Part shown: positions 45,975-54,431 of the stretch, one piece after another
Layout: every line of letters starts with the position of its first letter
How positions within the stretch are numbered: the stretch's first letter is position 1
NCBI GenBank assembly: GCA_964432205.1
Contig: CAYSMK010000020.1
Coordinates: 1-64,000, forward strand
Length of the DNA stretch: 64,000 nt
Reading direction: 5' to 3'
Source of the DNA: Geomobilibacter sp964432205
Lineage (GTDB): Bacteria > Desulfobacterota > Desulfuromonadia > Geobacterales > DSM-12255
Translations under genes and position numbers: made by a program
The notes under the pieces: model-generated
Databases searched by the model: none
Told to the model about the DNA's origin: nothing
The model's input: the letters and a program-made list of their open reading frames with translations, nothing else

Positions 45975-46886
45975 TCATGATATTTCCTGCGCAGGGACCT
46001 TTACCTGAAATTTGGCAGCACGACAGACAAGAGGCGATTTTTTCGACCTTGAAACATATTCCCTCTGCAATTCAGGTAAGGTGAATCTTCTCCCTCTCTG
46101 CTTCACTGGCCGCAGCCCCTTGCTCCCCATTCTCCCGGAAACGGCCTGAGCCGCCATCTTTACCAGCGGTATCAATACGGCCCTCATCCGCTCGTCGCTA
46201 AAACGCTCTACAGGGCCATACATGCAGACCGCACCCATAACCCTCCCAGTATGGGTCAAAATCGGGGCGCCGATGCTCACAACTCCCTCGTCGGTCTCTT
46301 CCCTGTCCAGCGCATACCCGTTTTTGGCAACCCGCCTAAGATTCCACCTCAGGTCATCGGCACTGGTTATCGAGTTCGACGTGCGCGGACAAAGTCTATT
46401 CGTCGACAGATATCCGTTCAGATTCATACCGGCCAGATGGACCTTTCCTGCGGCGAAGGTGTACGCCGGGAGTACCGAGCCTATATCATAAGCAACCCGA
46501 ACGGAATGACCCGACTCCACTACATCAGAAATGCTGACATGATCATCTTTCATTACTGCCAGACAACATGCTTCGCCGCTTTCGTGGGACACGTTCGTCA
46601 ATACCGGCCTGATAGTGTGCAACAACCTACTCTGCTCATTGCAGGAATGGCCCAACTCCAAGGCTCTGACACCAAGCCTATAGGTCTTTGATGAAAGATC
46701 CGCTTCAACAATCTCATGCTTTTCCAGAGTGGCCAGAAGCTTGCGCAGGTAGTTCTTTGTCAGCCCGAAAGAGATCTGGAAGTCGCTGAACCCAAGCTCC
46801 CCCACACCGCCCTGAAACCGTTCAAGAATATCAAGGGCGTGATTGACGCATTCGATCGAATATGCAGATTTCTGCCTTTCAACCAT
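45975..46886 (-). CDS. IclR-family transcriptional regulator
   Basis: 303 residues. The N-terminal winged helix (about 10-75) contains FGLTKNYLRKLLATLEKHEIV. The C-terminal ligand domain (about 90-255) includes GSVLPAYTFAAGKVHLAG and VVSIGAPILTHTGRVMGAV, usual IclR blocks. A basic C-terminal tail of about 40 residues is longer than in most members. IclR proteins often sense aromatic acids. The ATG at 46886 has GGAG nine bases upstream and overlaps the BamC-like gene by eight bases, so the regulator is part of the operon it may control. An ATG at 46895 is possible. Confidence 0.85.
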   Translation of the reverse strand: MVERQKSAYSIECVNHALDILERFQGGVGELGFSDFQISFGLTKNYLRKLLATLEKHEIVEADLSSKTYRLGVRALELGHSCNEQSRLLHTIRPVLTNVSHESGEACCLAVMKDDHVSISDVVESGHSVRVAYDIGSVLPAYTFAAGKVHLAGMNLNGYLSTNRLCPRTSNSITSADDLRWNLRRVAKNGYALDREETDEGVVSIGAPILTHTGRVMGAVCMYGPVERFSDERMRAVLIPLVKMAAQAVSGRMGSKGLRPVKQRGRRFTLPELQREYVSRSKKSPLVCRAAKFQVKVPAQEIS

Positions 46887-47466
46887 TACAGGCATCTCCG
46901 CGCTTCTTTCGGGACAACCGTCCAAACGCATCTGCCACGTTGCCATGGCCGTATCTGTGAACCAACGATTCCAGACCGATGCTCATCTCACTCTGCATAT
47001 CCAGATCGTCCTCCACGTCTGTCACCGGTTCTTCATGCACCAAGTAGATCAATGCTCCGGGACGGCAGACCTGCACACACATCGGCTCCGCGAGCGTCGG
47101 ATCATCGGCGCACATGTCGCATTTGAGCGGCAGGCCTGAATCGGGCTCCTTGAACAGGTCGCGGGCAGGACAGGAAACACTGCAGAAGCAGCATTGGGAG
47201 TATTCCTTGCCGTCGATCGTGTAGGAGTTACGACCACTGCATTCGGCCTGGGAATAATCGCCGGCCCTGATCGGCACGTACACGTCCTTGCGGTCTTCTA
47301 CCACAACCCGAATTCGCGACCGCGCCGGATTGGTACTGCTGAACTTCGGCACGGCGTGATATCCTGAACACGCCATTTCGCAGGCCCGGCAACCAATGCA
47401 CTTGTCAAGATCGACCTTTATTTCCCTAACAGCTCTCTTTTCGGACCGGTCATTCACGGCTCTCAC
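46879..47466 (-). CDS. BamC-like ferredoxin subunit, multi-[4Fe-4S]
   Basis: 195 residues. Cysteine groups: CIGCRACEMAC (23-33), CCFCSVSC, CDMC and CVQVC plus single Cys residues, enough for about three [4Fe-4S] clusters, with a HycB/DMSO-reductase-like arrangement. This is the pattern of BamC and of the small AorA subunit, the electron carriers of BamB and AorB. The gene follows the BamB-like gene, separated only by a repeat element. The start is uncertain: GTG at 47466 is taken, but a GTG three codons later has a better AAAGGTGA site. Confidence 0.85.
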   Translation of the reverse strand: MRAVNDRSEKRAVREIKVDLDKCIGCRACEMACSGYHAVPKFSSTNPARSRIRVVVEDRKDVYVPIRAGDYSQAECSGRNSYTIDGKEYSQCCFCSVSCPARDLFKEPDSGLPLKCDMCADDPTLAEPMCVQVCRPGALIYLVHEEPVTDVEDDLDMQSEMSIGLESLVHRYGHGNVADAFGRLSRKKRGDACNG

Positions 47467-47475
47467 CTTTCATCC

Positions 47476-47650
47476 TAAAAAAGCGGTTAACACAGAGACA
47501 CAGAGGTCACAGAGAAAATCAGGCAAAATCCGAGGGTTATAATCAACAACCGAGAACAGGGGCTCACCAGTCAGGTGATCGGCTTTTTGCGAAAATTCTT
47601 TGTGATTCCTCCGTGTTCTCTGTGTCTCTGTGTTTCAATGCCGTTTTATA
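47476..47650. repeat. Palindromic intergenic repeat, copy 2 (CACAGAGACACAGAG family)
   Basis: The left arm (47476-47519) contains AACACAGAGACACAGAGG; the right arm (about 47594-47650) has its inverse, with TCTCTGTGTCTCTGTGTTTC. It matches the arms of the element at 2283-2416, while the centres differ. It fills the gap between the BamB-like and BamC-like genes and would form a long hairpin in their transcript. Confidence 0.75.
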
Positions 47651-47660
47651 GGTTCATTCA

Positions 47661-49601
47661 TCAATTCCCGGGCAGTATCCCCCGACGGACAAAGTCTTCG
47701 CTCACGTAATCCAACCCAAGACGCGCCAGCGTCTCCTTGGTTGGGATGCCGTCATTGTTCCAACCTTTGAACTCATAATACATGTCGAGAAGCTTTTCCT
47801 CGTTTTCCGGCTCCCTTTTCTTCCAGTGATCCTCCGGGGGCTTCTCATCTGCCCGTCGCATGCCGCGCCTGATATTGAGGGCCCTGACCAGGTTCCTGTT
47901 ACGCCGCGACACCTCCCAGAGTTCGTCCGAATCAAGCTCGACCCCGGATGCGCAGGTAATGAACTGCGGCAGGTTATAGATATGATAAGGGGGACGGCCG
48001 CCAAACTGGCCCCGGAACGACGAAAGGAAGGCACAAGTACCGATTGCGTCGTCAACATAATGCATCGCCTCGTTCCAGTCGCACACATGTACTGAAGCTT
48101 CCAGCGACAGGTTGGTGCGCGGCTCCCATTCCAGCAGCCATTTCTTGAACCGTTCAGGCGCAGCATCCCATTTCCTGACGAACTCCTCGCGCTCGTTCCT
48201 GTCCGCGATCGGCACCTGGGGGAACGAACCTTCGATCTGCGTGATATTCATCTTTTCGCCGGTGGCAAACATCAGAAAATACGGATAGTTGACATACCCC
48301 AGCTTGATGGGTACCTGCTCGAATTTCTTGATGGTGTTGTGGTCATACTCTTCAGCACCATTGCCAATCTGGCGAGCCGCCGCGTAGATGCCGTTGGCCA
48401 GCACGTCGCCGATCCCTTCCCGCCGGGCAATCTTTTCGACCAGATAGAAAAACCGCGACTGGTTGATCTTGTGGCCTTCAGGCGTCTCGCCATCGCCGGG
48501 CGGGAAATCGGGCAGGTCCTTGTCGGTCAGAATCCCGGCTTCATAGAGCTCGATGGCAAAGGCAATCGTTTGCGGTGTCGAGTAGGCATCCAGACCGTAC
48601 TCCTGGGTAATCCCGATGATGTTGTAATCGAAATCGAGGTCGCCGAAAGACCCCATGGCGTAGGTCAGCTTGCTGTAGCATTTCTGAAAGTACGGCATCC
48701 GTCCCGGGTAGTGGATTGCCTGGTGGCAGTCCTTCGGGCAGTTGTGACAGCCTGTCCAGCGTACACGCAGTCTGCCTTCGAGCTCCTTCCACTCGTGCTC
48801 CATCTCTTTACTGAAAAGGTTGCTCCTGCGCGTACGGGCATTCCCCCAGGCAAAGTTGTCCACATGAAACTCGTCCCCCTCACCGTGCGCCATCGTATCG
48901 CCGCAGTCCTTGTTGTCGTACATCTCCTTGTACATGGGGATGCAGATCCCGGCGAGCTCCTTCGGCCGGGCGACATTGATATCCTTGGTGCCGCGGACAA
49001 CGATCGCCTTGATCCGCTTGTCACCCATGATCACGCCAACCCCGCGCGAGGCGCTGGAATTGGCGTGTTCGATACTGGCCATGAACACCCGGTTCTCACC
49101 GGCAAGACCGATCGAAACAACCTGGGCATTGGCGTCACCCACCTCCTTTTTGAGGAGAAGCGCGGTTTCCTGCGCCCCCTTCCCCCGCAGATGGGTGGCA
49201 TCACGGATCTCGACCTTGTCGTTATGGACCCAGATATAGACCAGATCTTCTGACTTGCCGCGAAAGATGAATTTGTCGTAGCCGGCATACTTCATCTCCG
49301 GACCGAAGAAGCCACCAAACAGGGAGTGCGAATAACGGCCGGTCTGCGGCGAAAAGGTATCAACCGAGGTACGGTTGGCACCGGGAACGGGCGTGGCATG
49401 CAGGAGCCCGGTGCTGAAAATAAGCAGGTTTTCGGGATCGAAGGGATCCACCTCGGGCGGCACCCTGTCCCACAAGATTTTCGCTGCCGTCCCCTGCCCC
49501 CCAAGGTGGAGCTTGGTCAATCTCGGGTCGGTTGCTTCTCTTTCGATGCTTCCTCTGGTCAGATCAATTTCCAGATTATAGCCAGTCTCTGCATACCTCA
49601 T
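47661..49601 (-). CDS. BamB-like tungsten enzyme (AOR family, class II benzoyl-CoA reductase active-site type)
   Basis: 646 residues, close to about 650 for BamB. The start MRYAETGYNLEIDLTRGSIE and the segments KILWDRVPPEVDPF, KYAGYDKFIFRGKS and GMRRADEKPPEDHWKKR agree with what I know of Geobacter BamB. Cluster ligands are C285-x2-C288-x3-C292 plus the Cys in DDAIGTCAFLSSF. BamB reduces benzoyl-CoA to a cyclic dienoyl-CoA. Differences around residues 230-250 and in the RGQFGGRPPYH loop mark this as a divergent paralogue with another substrate, or an aldehyde oxidoreductase (AorB-like). ATG at 49601 after GGAG. Confidence 0.82.
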   Translation of the reverse strand: MRYAETGYNLEIDLTRGSIEREATDPRLTKLHLGGQGTAAKILWDRVPPEVDPFDPENLLIFSTGLLHATPVPGANRTSVDTFSPQTGRYSHSLFGGFFGPEMKYAGYDKFIFRGKSEDLVYIWVHNDKVEIRDATHLRGKGAQETALLLKKEVGDANAQVVSIGLAGENRVFMASIEHANSSASRGVGVIMGDKRIKAIVVRGTKDINVARPKELAGICIPMYKEMYDNKDCGDTMAHGEGDEFHVDNFAWGNARTRRSNLFSKEMEHEWKELEGRLRVRWTGCHNCPKDCHQAIHYPGRMPYFQKCYSKLTYAMGSFGDLDFDYNIIGITQEYGLDAYSTPQTIAFAIELYEAGILTDKDLPDFPPGDGETPEGHKINQSRFFYLVEKIARREGIGDVLANGIYAAARQIGNGAEEYDHNTIKKFEQVPIKLGYVNYPYFLMFATGEKMNITQIEGSFPQVPIADRNEREEFVRKWDAAPERFKKWLLEWEPRTNLSLEASVHVCDWNEAMHYVDDAIGTCAFLSSFRGQFGGRPPYHIYNLPQFITCASGVELDSDELWEVSRRNRNLVRALNIRRGMRRADEKPPEDHWKKREPENEEKLLDMYYEFKGWNNDGIPTKETLARLGLDYVSEDFVRRGILPGN

Positions 49602-49648
49602 ATCATGCTCCTTACAATCTGCCTTAATCAGTGAGCAGGTTTCTGTGT

Positions 49649-50101
49649 CTACTTTTTCAGCTCTTCCCACTTGTAATCGATAAGCTCGAGGAGGACGCCG
49701 TTCGTTTTCTTGGGGTGAATGAAGGCGAACTCGCAGTCCCGAAACGGCCGGGCCTTTCCGGTCTCGTCCCCGGCAACCGGCTCGGGATTGGGAATGAACG
49801 GGTACCCCTTCCCTTCCAGTTCCTGGATGCTCTCGCGGGTATTCTCCACATTCAGGCCGATCAGCATGATCCCCTCGCCGTTCTTCTCGATCCACTTGGC
49901 AACAGGACCGTCGGGAGTGGTGGACTCCATGAGCTCGAATCCCACCCCGGCGAGCCAGTAACGGGCAACCCGGATCTTCTCCGGCTCGTCGATATACGGA
50001 TCGTCCGGGCTGGCTTTGCCCAGTATCGGTTCCCAGACTTTACGGGCGGCATCGAGGTCCTTCACGGCAATACAGAAATGGTCGATCTTTTTCACGTTCA
50101 T
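49649..50101 (-). CDS. VOC-superfamily epimerase-like protein, copy 2
   Basis: 150 residues, about 96% identical in protein to copy 1 at 12291-12740, with the same His8 and C-terminal Glu metal-ligand candidates. Many third-position differences in the DNA mean the copies are not a fresh duplication. It lies between the oxoacid oxidoreductase and BamB-like genes. No mutase is encoded in this operon, so a methylmalonyl-CoA epimerase role is not obvious; it may act on the same CoA ester as copy 1 or have a different isomerase job. ATG start with AAAGGGAC upstream. Confidence 0.8.
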   Translation of the reverse strand: MNVKKIDHFCIAVKDLDAARKVWEPILGKASPDDPYIDEPEKIRVARYWLAGVGFELMESTTPDGPVAKWIEKNGEGIMLIGLNVENTRESIQELEGKGYPFIPNPEPVAGDETGKARPFRDCEFAFIHPKKTNGVLLELIDYKWEELKK

Positions 50102-50170
50102 CTATTTTAGTCCCTTTCTTCGGCCTGTTTTCAGGCATGGCATTCATGCTCGCGTCATGTCACGGCATTC

Positions 50171-51037
50171 TCAAAACTTCGGCTTGAGCCTTTCCCAGTT
50201 ACGGTCGACCTCGTTCTGCAGTAATCCGACATCCTGAGCGGACAGGTGGCGATAGCGTTTCTGGACGGAGGTATAGTCGCTGACCGGAATCCCCTTGGGG
50301 CCATAGTTCAACGTGTATCGATCACCGTTTTCCACCTCATACAACGGGAACACCCCGGATTCCACCGCAAGCCGGGACGTCTTGGGGCCGGCGTTGTCCG
50401 GCAGCCCCCACCCGTCCAGACAGGGGGCGAGCACCACGATGAAGCGCAGTCCCCCCTTCAGGTCCCTGGCCCTGGCAACCTTGCGGGCCAGGTCGTCGGG
50501 ATAGCCGGTGGTGGCCGTGGCCATGTAGGGGATGTTGTGGGCAGCCATGATCTCCGCGATATTCTTCTTCGGGGTCAGCTTCCCTGCCGGGGTCGACGTG
50601 GTGTACGCGAGCGAGGGGGTCGCGGAGCTCTTCTGGCTGCCGGTATTCATGTACCCCTCGTTGTCGAGGCAGATGTAGATGATGTCCTCGTTCCTCTCCG
50701 CGGCCGACGACAGTGCCTGGAAGCCGATGTCATAGGTGCCGCCGTCCCCGGCGATGGCCACAACCGAGGTATGGTCGTTACCCTTCGACACCAGGGCACG
50801 TTTGATCCCGGCAGCCGAGGCGGCGCTCGCCTCAAGGGTGGTCTGGTAGACCGGTATCCTCATCGAGCTGAGCGGCTGCGGCCCGGAGATGATCGCGATG
50901 CACGAGGGAGGGACGACCGCGATGGTATCGGCTCCCAACGTGTTGAGAATGAACCGGATGGCCAGGGCTTCGCTGCACCCCGGACAGGCACTGTGGCCCG
51001 AACTGAAGACCTGCTGTTCCTCTATCTGGTATCGCAT
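50171..51037 (-). CDS. 2-Oxoacid:acceptor oxidoreductase, beta (TPP-binding) subunit, phenylglyoxylate dehydrogenase-like
   Basis: 288 residues. The start has HSACPGCSEALAIRF, whose Cys pair is part of the [4Fe-4S] set of pyruvate:ferredoxin oxidoreductase beta subunits. The TPP motif is GDGGTYDIGFQALSSAAERN, with the downstream NEGYMNTGSQKS. It decarboxylates a 2-oxoacid to an acyl-CoA. It matches the role of the TPP subunit (PadI) in phenylglyoxylate:acceptor oxidoreductase. Last of four consecutive subunit genes. ATG at 51037 follows GGTGATGA; the longer frame overlaps the alpha gene. Confidence 0.85.
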   Translation of the reverse strand: MRYQIEEQQVFSSGHSACPGCSEALAIRFILNTLGADTIAVVPPSCIAIISGPQPLSSMRIPVYQTTLEASAASAAGIKRALVSKGNDHTSVVAIAGDGGTYDIGFQALSSAAERNEDIIYICLDNEGYMNTGSQKSSATPSLAYTTSTPAGKLTPKKNIAEIMAAHNIPYMATATTGYPDDLARKVARARDLKGGLRFIVVLAPCLDGWGLPDNAGPKTSRLAVESGVFPLYEVENGDRYTLNYGPKGIPVSDYTSVQKRYRHLSAQDVGLLQNEVDRNWERLKPKF

Positions 51038-51044
51038 CCGGTCA

Positions 51045-52202
51045 TCACCCCTTCCACACTGAATTTGCCGACGGCTTTTCCGCCATGGCACACTTTGCCA
51101 TCTCCGCGATTGCCGCCGGAGAGATGCTGGTGCCCCCGACACCTGCCAGATAGCCGTGAACTTCCGGGGCATCCCTCATCCCGAAAAGGGCGGCCTTCAG
51201 CTCCTGGAACAGGAACCCGCCGGTGCCGGGTGCGAAGTTGCGGTCCAGGACCATGACCTTGGGGAGTCCGGCGAGGGCGGCCCGTATTTCCGTCAGCGGG
51301 AATGGCCGGAAGAGCTTGATCTTGAGCAGCCCGACCGCTAGCCCTTCGCTCCGGAGCTGATCCACGGCGTCTCTGGCGGTGCCGGTCATGCTCCCCATGG
51401 TGGCGATGACCAGTTCGGCCCCCGCACAACGGTACTGCTCGATGATGCCGTACCCCCTGCCGACCAGTTCCATCAACTCCAGATCGGCCTGTCTGGCAAC
51501 CTCCACCACCCGATCCATGGCGTCCCCCATATCCCGACGGTGGTTCTGGAACATGACCTGGGACACGGTGTTTCCCCACGACTCGCCGCGCTGCGGGTCG
51601 AGACGGTGGGGAGGGTCGAAGGGGGGGAGATACCGGTCGACCTGCTCCTGGGGAACGATCTCTATCCCCTCCATGGCGTGGGAGACATAAAACGCCTCGT
51701 GGATGACCATGGCCGGCAGCAGGACCTGCTCGGCCACCCTGAATGCCTGCAGGGTGGTGTCGTGGGACTCCTGGCCGTTTTCACAGTAATACTGGATCCA
51801 CCCCACATCCCGCTGGGCCAGGCTGTCGGTCTGATCGGGCCAGAACCCCCAGGGGGACCCGAGGGTCCGGTTGACGTTGGCCATGACGATCGGGGCACGT
51901 GCACCGGCGGCATAATGGAGCATCTCGTGCATCAGCAGGAGCCCCTGCGATGCCGTGGCGGTAAAGACCCGCACCCCGGTCAGGGAGGCGGTGATGGCGG
52001 CGGCCATGGCGGAATGCTCCGACTCCATGGTCATCACCTCTGCCCGCATCTCGCCACTGGCCTGGAATTCGGTGATCTTTTCGAGGATAGGCGTCTGGGG
52101 GGTTATGGGATACACCGGTATCACGCCGGGCCTGGCCCGCATCACCGCGTAGGAGACGGCATGATTTCCGTTCAAGAGCAGTCTGGTGGCTTCCGCACTC
52201 AT
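51045..52202 (-). CDS. 2-Oxoacid:acceptor oxidoreductase, alpha subunit, phenylglyoxylate dehydrogenase-like
   Basis: 385 residues, about 42 kDa. It carries the pyruvate:ferredoxin oxidoreductase domain I pattern (GNHAVSYAVMRARP, VYPITPQTPI, TMESEHSAMAAAI) and domain II (LVIATMGSMTGTARDAV). It binds substrate and CoA in this enzyme class. The ATG at 52202 overlaps the stop of the FAD subunit (ATGA). In the pad clusters of Aromatoleum and Thauera the corresponding subunit is PadG; the gene order here supports the same role. Confidence 0.85.
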   Translation of the reverse strand: MSAEATRLLLNGNHAVSYAVMRARPGVIPVYPITPQTPILEKITEFQASGEMRAEVMTMESEHSAMAAAITASLTGVRVFTATASQGLLLMHEMLHYAAGARAPIVMANVNRTLGSPWGFWPDQTDSLAQRDVGWIQYYCENGQESHDTTLQAFRVAEQVLLPAMVIHEAFYVSHAMEGIEIVPQEQVDRYLPPFDPPHRLDPQRGESWGNTVSQVMFQNHRRDMGDAMDRVVEVARQADLELMELVGRGYGIIEQYRCAGAELVIATMGSMTGTARDAVDQLRSEGLAVGLLKIKLFRPFPLTEIRAALAGLPKVMVLDRNFAPGTGGFLFQELKAALFGMRDAPEVHGYLAGVGGTSISPAAIAEMAKCAMAEKPSANSVWKG

Positions 52203-53863
52203 TTCGTTTCCTCCATCACGCCCACGGCTCCACGGGGGCACTCCTCAAGGCAGCAGCCGCATCCTTTGCAGTACTGGTCGAGGACCCGGTAGTGGAGCGG
52301 CGAGGAAGGGTCTTTCGCGATGGCCATGTCCGGACAGAAATAGAAACAGTTGTCGCACTCGATGCAGGTGCCGCAGCTGAAACAGCGCTCTGCCTGGGCA
52401 AGGGCCTGTTCGGCGGCAAATCCCCGTCTGATCTCCCTGAAGTCGACAGCTCGTGCCCGGACATCGGCCTTGTCCCGTTCCCAGCGCTCGGCAGGGGGGA
52501 AATAGAACGTATTCACGTCCGTGAAGGCCACTTCCGGCAGCGTGGCCGCTTCGTCACGGATAGTCCCAAGCTGTCCGAGGAACTCCACGATCTGCTGGGC
52601 AGCCTGTTTCCCATCGCCGATGGCGGTGGATACGAAACGCTCCGGGTTGGCGACATCGCCGGCGGCAAAGACCCCACGGCGACTCGTCATCTGCCGCTCG
52701 TCCACCAGGACCATGTTCCCGCTGACCCTGATGACGGACTCCCAGTCCAGCAGTGCCGGGTCCTGGCCGATGGCAAGGATGACCGTGTCGGCCTCCAGAT
52801 CGAACTCGGTCCCTTTGACCTCAAGGGGGCGAATAACACCGGCCGGCGCATCGGGATCGAGCTCGGCCCGTATGCACCGGAGTCCCAGACGGGCCGCTCC
52901 GTTATCAACGGATCTGACCATGGCACCGTCAACAATCGTCGCGCCATCGGCCAGGACATCCTCTACCTCGTCCTCGGGGGCAGGCATTGCCCCCCTCTGT
53001 TCCAGGGCGACGATTTCGACCTCGCTCCCCAGCCTGATGGCCGACCCGGCCACATCCATGGCCACGCTCCCACCGCCGATGACGACGACCTTCTTGCCAA
53101 GCGCCAGTGGCGCCCCCAGGCGGATGCTGCGGAGGACGTCGAGCGCATCGATGATCCTGCCGTCTCCCTTGGCAAACTGCGGGAGTCTCTTGGGCTTGTG
53201 TGCCCCGAAGGCGATAAAGACGGCTGCGTGGATCTTTTCCAGCTCAAACAGGTCGGTGCCGGTCATCCTGCGATTGGTAACAACCTCAACCCCCATATCG
53301 ACGATCCGCTTGATCTCGGCAGCGAGTATCTCTTTGGGAAGGCGGAACTGCGGGACGCCGTAACGGAGCACTCCGCCCAGTTCGGGGTTGGCGTCGTAGA
53401 TAGTTACCTGAACCCCTTTTTTCCGGAGCTGGTAGGCACAGGAAAGTCCCGCCGGGCCGCCGCCGATGACCGCCACGCTCAGTCCCGACTCCGCTGCCGG
53501 CGGAGCGATCCCCCACCCCTCGCTGATTGCCAGGTCGCCGACAAACTGCTCGAGGGCATTGATCGCAACGGCGCCGTCATAGTCCTGCCGGTTGCATCGC
53601 CCTTCACACGGGTGGTGACAGGTTCTCCCGATAACGGCAGGGATCGGGTTGTTCTCCATCAGGGTCTGCCAAGCAGCGTAATACTCCTGGTTTCTGACCT
53701 GCTGGATCCACACCGGAATCTCCCCGTCGACCGGGCAGGCCCCGTGACACGGTGCCGGTCTCTTCTGGTGCACGGCAACGGCATTCCGCCAGGTGCCGGT
53801 GTTTAGCGTGTCTGTCCAGCCCGTGGTCCATATCGATGGAACCTTCAAACATGCATCAGCCAT
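52199..53863 (-). CDS. FAD/NAD(P)H-binding and ferredoxin-fused subunit of the 2-oxoacid oxidoreductase
   Basis: 554 residues. The N-terminal region has Cys groups CHGACPV and CHHPCEGRC as in the glutamate synthase small subunit. FAD fold IGGGPAGLSCA is near residue 135 and NAD(P)H fold VIGGGSVAMDVAG near 275. The C-terminus (about 460-554) is a two-cluster ferredoxin (CFSCGTCIECDNCFYFC and CKGCGCCLEECPRGA). It joins in one chain what the Thauera enzyme has as separate FAD and ferredoxin subunits (PadH and PadF). It lets the oxidoreductase use NAD+ as acceptor. Adjacent to the gamma gene with no gap. Confidence 0.87.
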   Translation of the reverse strand: MADACLKVPSIWTTGWTDTLNTGTWRNAVAVHQKRPAPCHGACPVDGEIPVWIQQVRNQEYYAAWQTLMENNPIPAVIGRTCHHPCEGRCNRQDYDGAVAINALEQFVGDLAISEGWGIAPPAAESGLSVAVIGGGPAGLSCAYQLRKKGVQVTIYDANPELGGVLRYGVPQFRLPKEILAAEIKRIVDMGVEVVTNRRMTGTDLFELEKIHAAVFIAFGAHKPKRLPQFAKGDGRIIDALDVLRSIRLGAPLALGKKVVVIGGGSVAMDVAGSAIRLGSEVEIVALEQRGAMPAPEDEVEDVLADGATIVDGAMVRSVDNGAARLGLRCIRAELDPDAPAGVIRPLEVKGTEFDLEADTVILAIGQDPALLDWESVIRVSGNMVLVDERQMTSRRGVFAAGDVANPERFVSTAIGDGKQAAQQIVEFLGQLGTIRDEAATLPEVAFTDVNTFYFPPAERWERDKADVRARAVDFREIRRGFAAEQALAQAERCFSCGTCIECDNCFYFCPDMAIAKDPSSPLHYRVLDQYCKGCGCCLEECPRGAVGVMEETK

Positions 53864-54409
53864 CTAGCAGCTCCCTTCGTTGCCCATTCGATACCCATCG
53901 AGGCACGCCGCCACATTTTCTTCAGCCTTGACCGGACTCGTTTCACCAACGACCTTCTTCAACAGTTCGACATTGGTGTAGCCGGACAGGCCGAGCAGGG
54001 CACCGACCAGGGTGGTATTGACTATCCGGCCGAGCCGGTTCTCCCGGGCGATTCGCTTGGCATCGATCGTGACAACCCGGCAATGGGACAGTTGACTGAA
54101 CTCTTCTGCGGGAAACGCCGAATTGATCAACACCAGAGTCTTTTCTGTTGCCAACTTCACCAGCGGACTCGATGCCAGAAGGCTCGAGTCAAAGAAGACG
54201 ATGAAGTCGGGATGCTCGATATCGCAGCGCATCCTGATCGGCTTGTCGTCCACCCGCAGCAAAGAACTGACCGGTGTTCCCCTGCGGGCTCCCCCGTAGG
54301 TTGCATAGGCCAGCACATGCCGCCCTTCCTGAAAAAACATCTCCGCCAGGATGTTGCCCGCCATCTGGGCACCCTGCCCGCCTCTTCCCTGGATGATGAA
54401 CTGCAGCAT
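53864..54409 (-). CDS. 2-Oxoacid:acceptor oxidoreductase, gamma subunit
   Basis: 181 residues, a single POR gamma domain. It begins with IQGRGGQGAQMAGNILAEMF and has YGGARRGTPVSSLLR, both typical. It carries part of the CoA-binding surface. First of the four oxidoreductase genes, 22 bases after the NrfD-like subunit gene and directly before the FAD subunit. In pad clusters this is the position and size of PadE. Confidence 0.88.
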   Translation of the reverse strand: MLQFIIQGRGGQGAQMAGNILAEMFFQEGRHVLAYATYGGARRGTPVSSLLRVDDKPIRMRCDIEHPDFIVFFDSSLLASSPLVKLATEKTLVLINSAFPAEEFSQLSHCRVVTIDAKRIARENRLGRIVNTTLVGALLGLSGYTNVELLKKVVGETSPVKAEENVAACLDGYRMGNEGSC

Positions 54410-54431
54410 GCTCGATTCTCCCCTCTGACGG

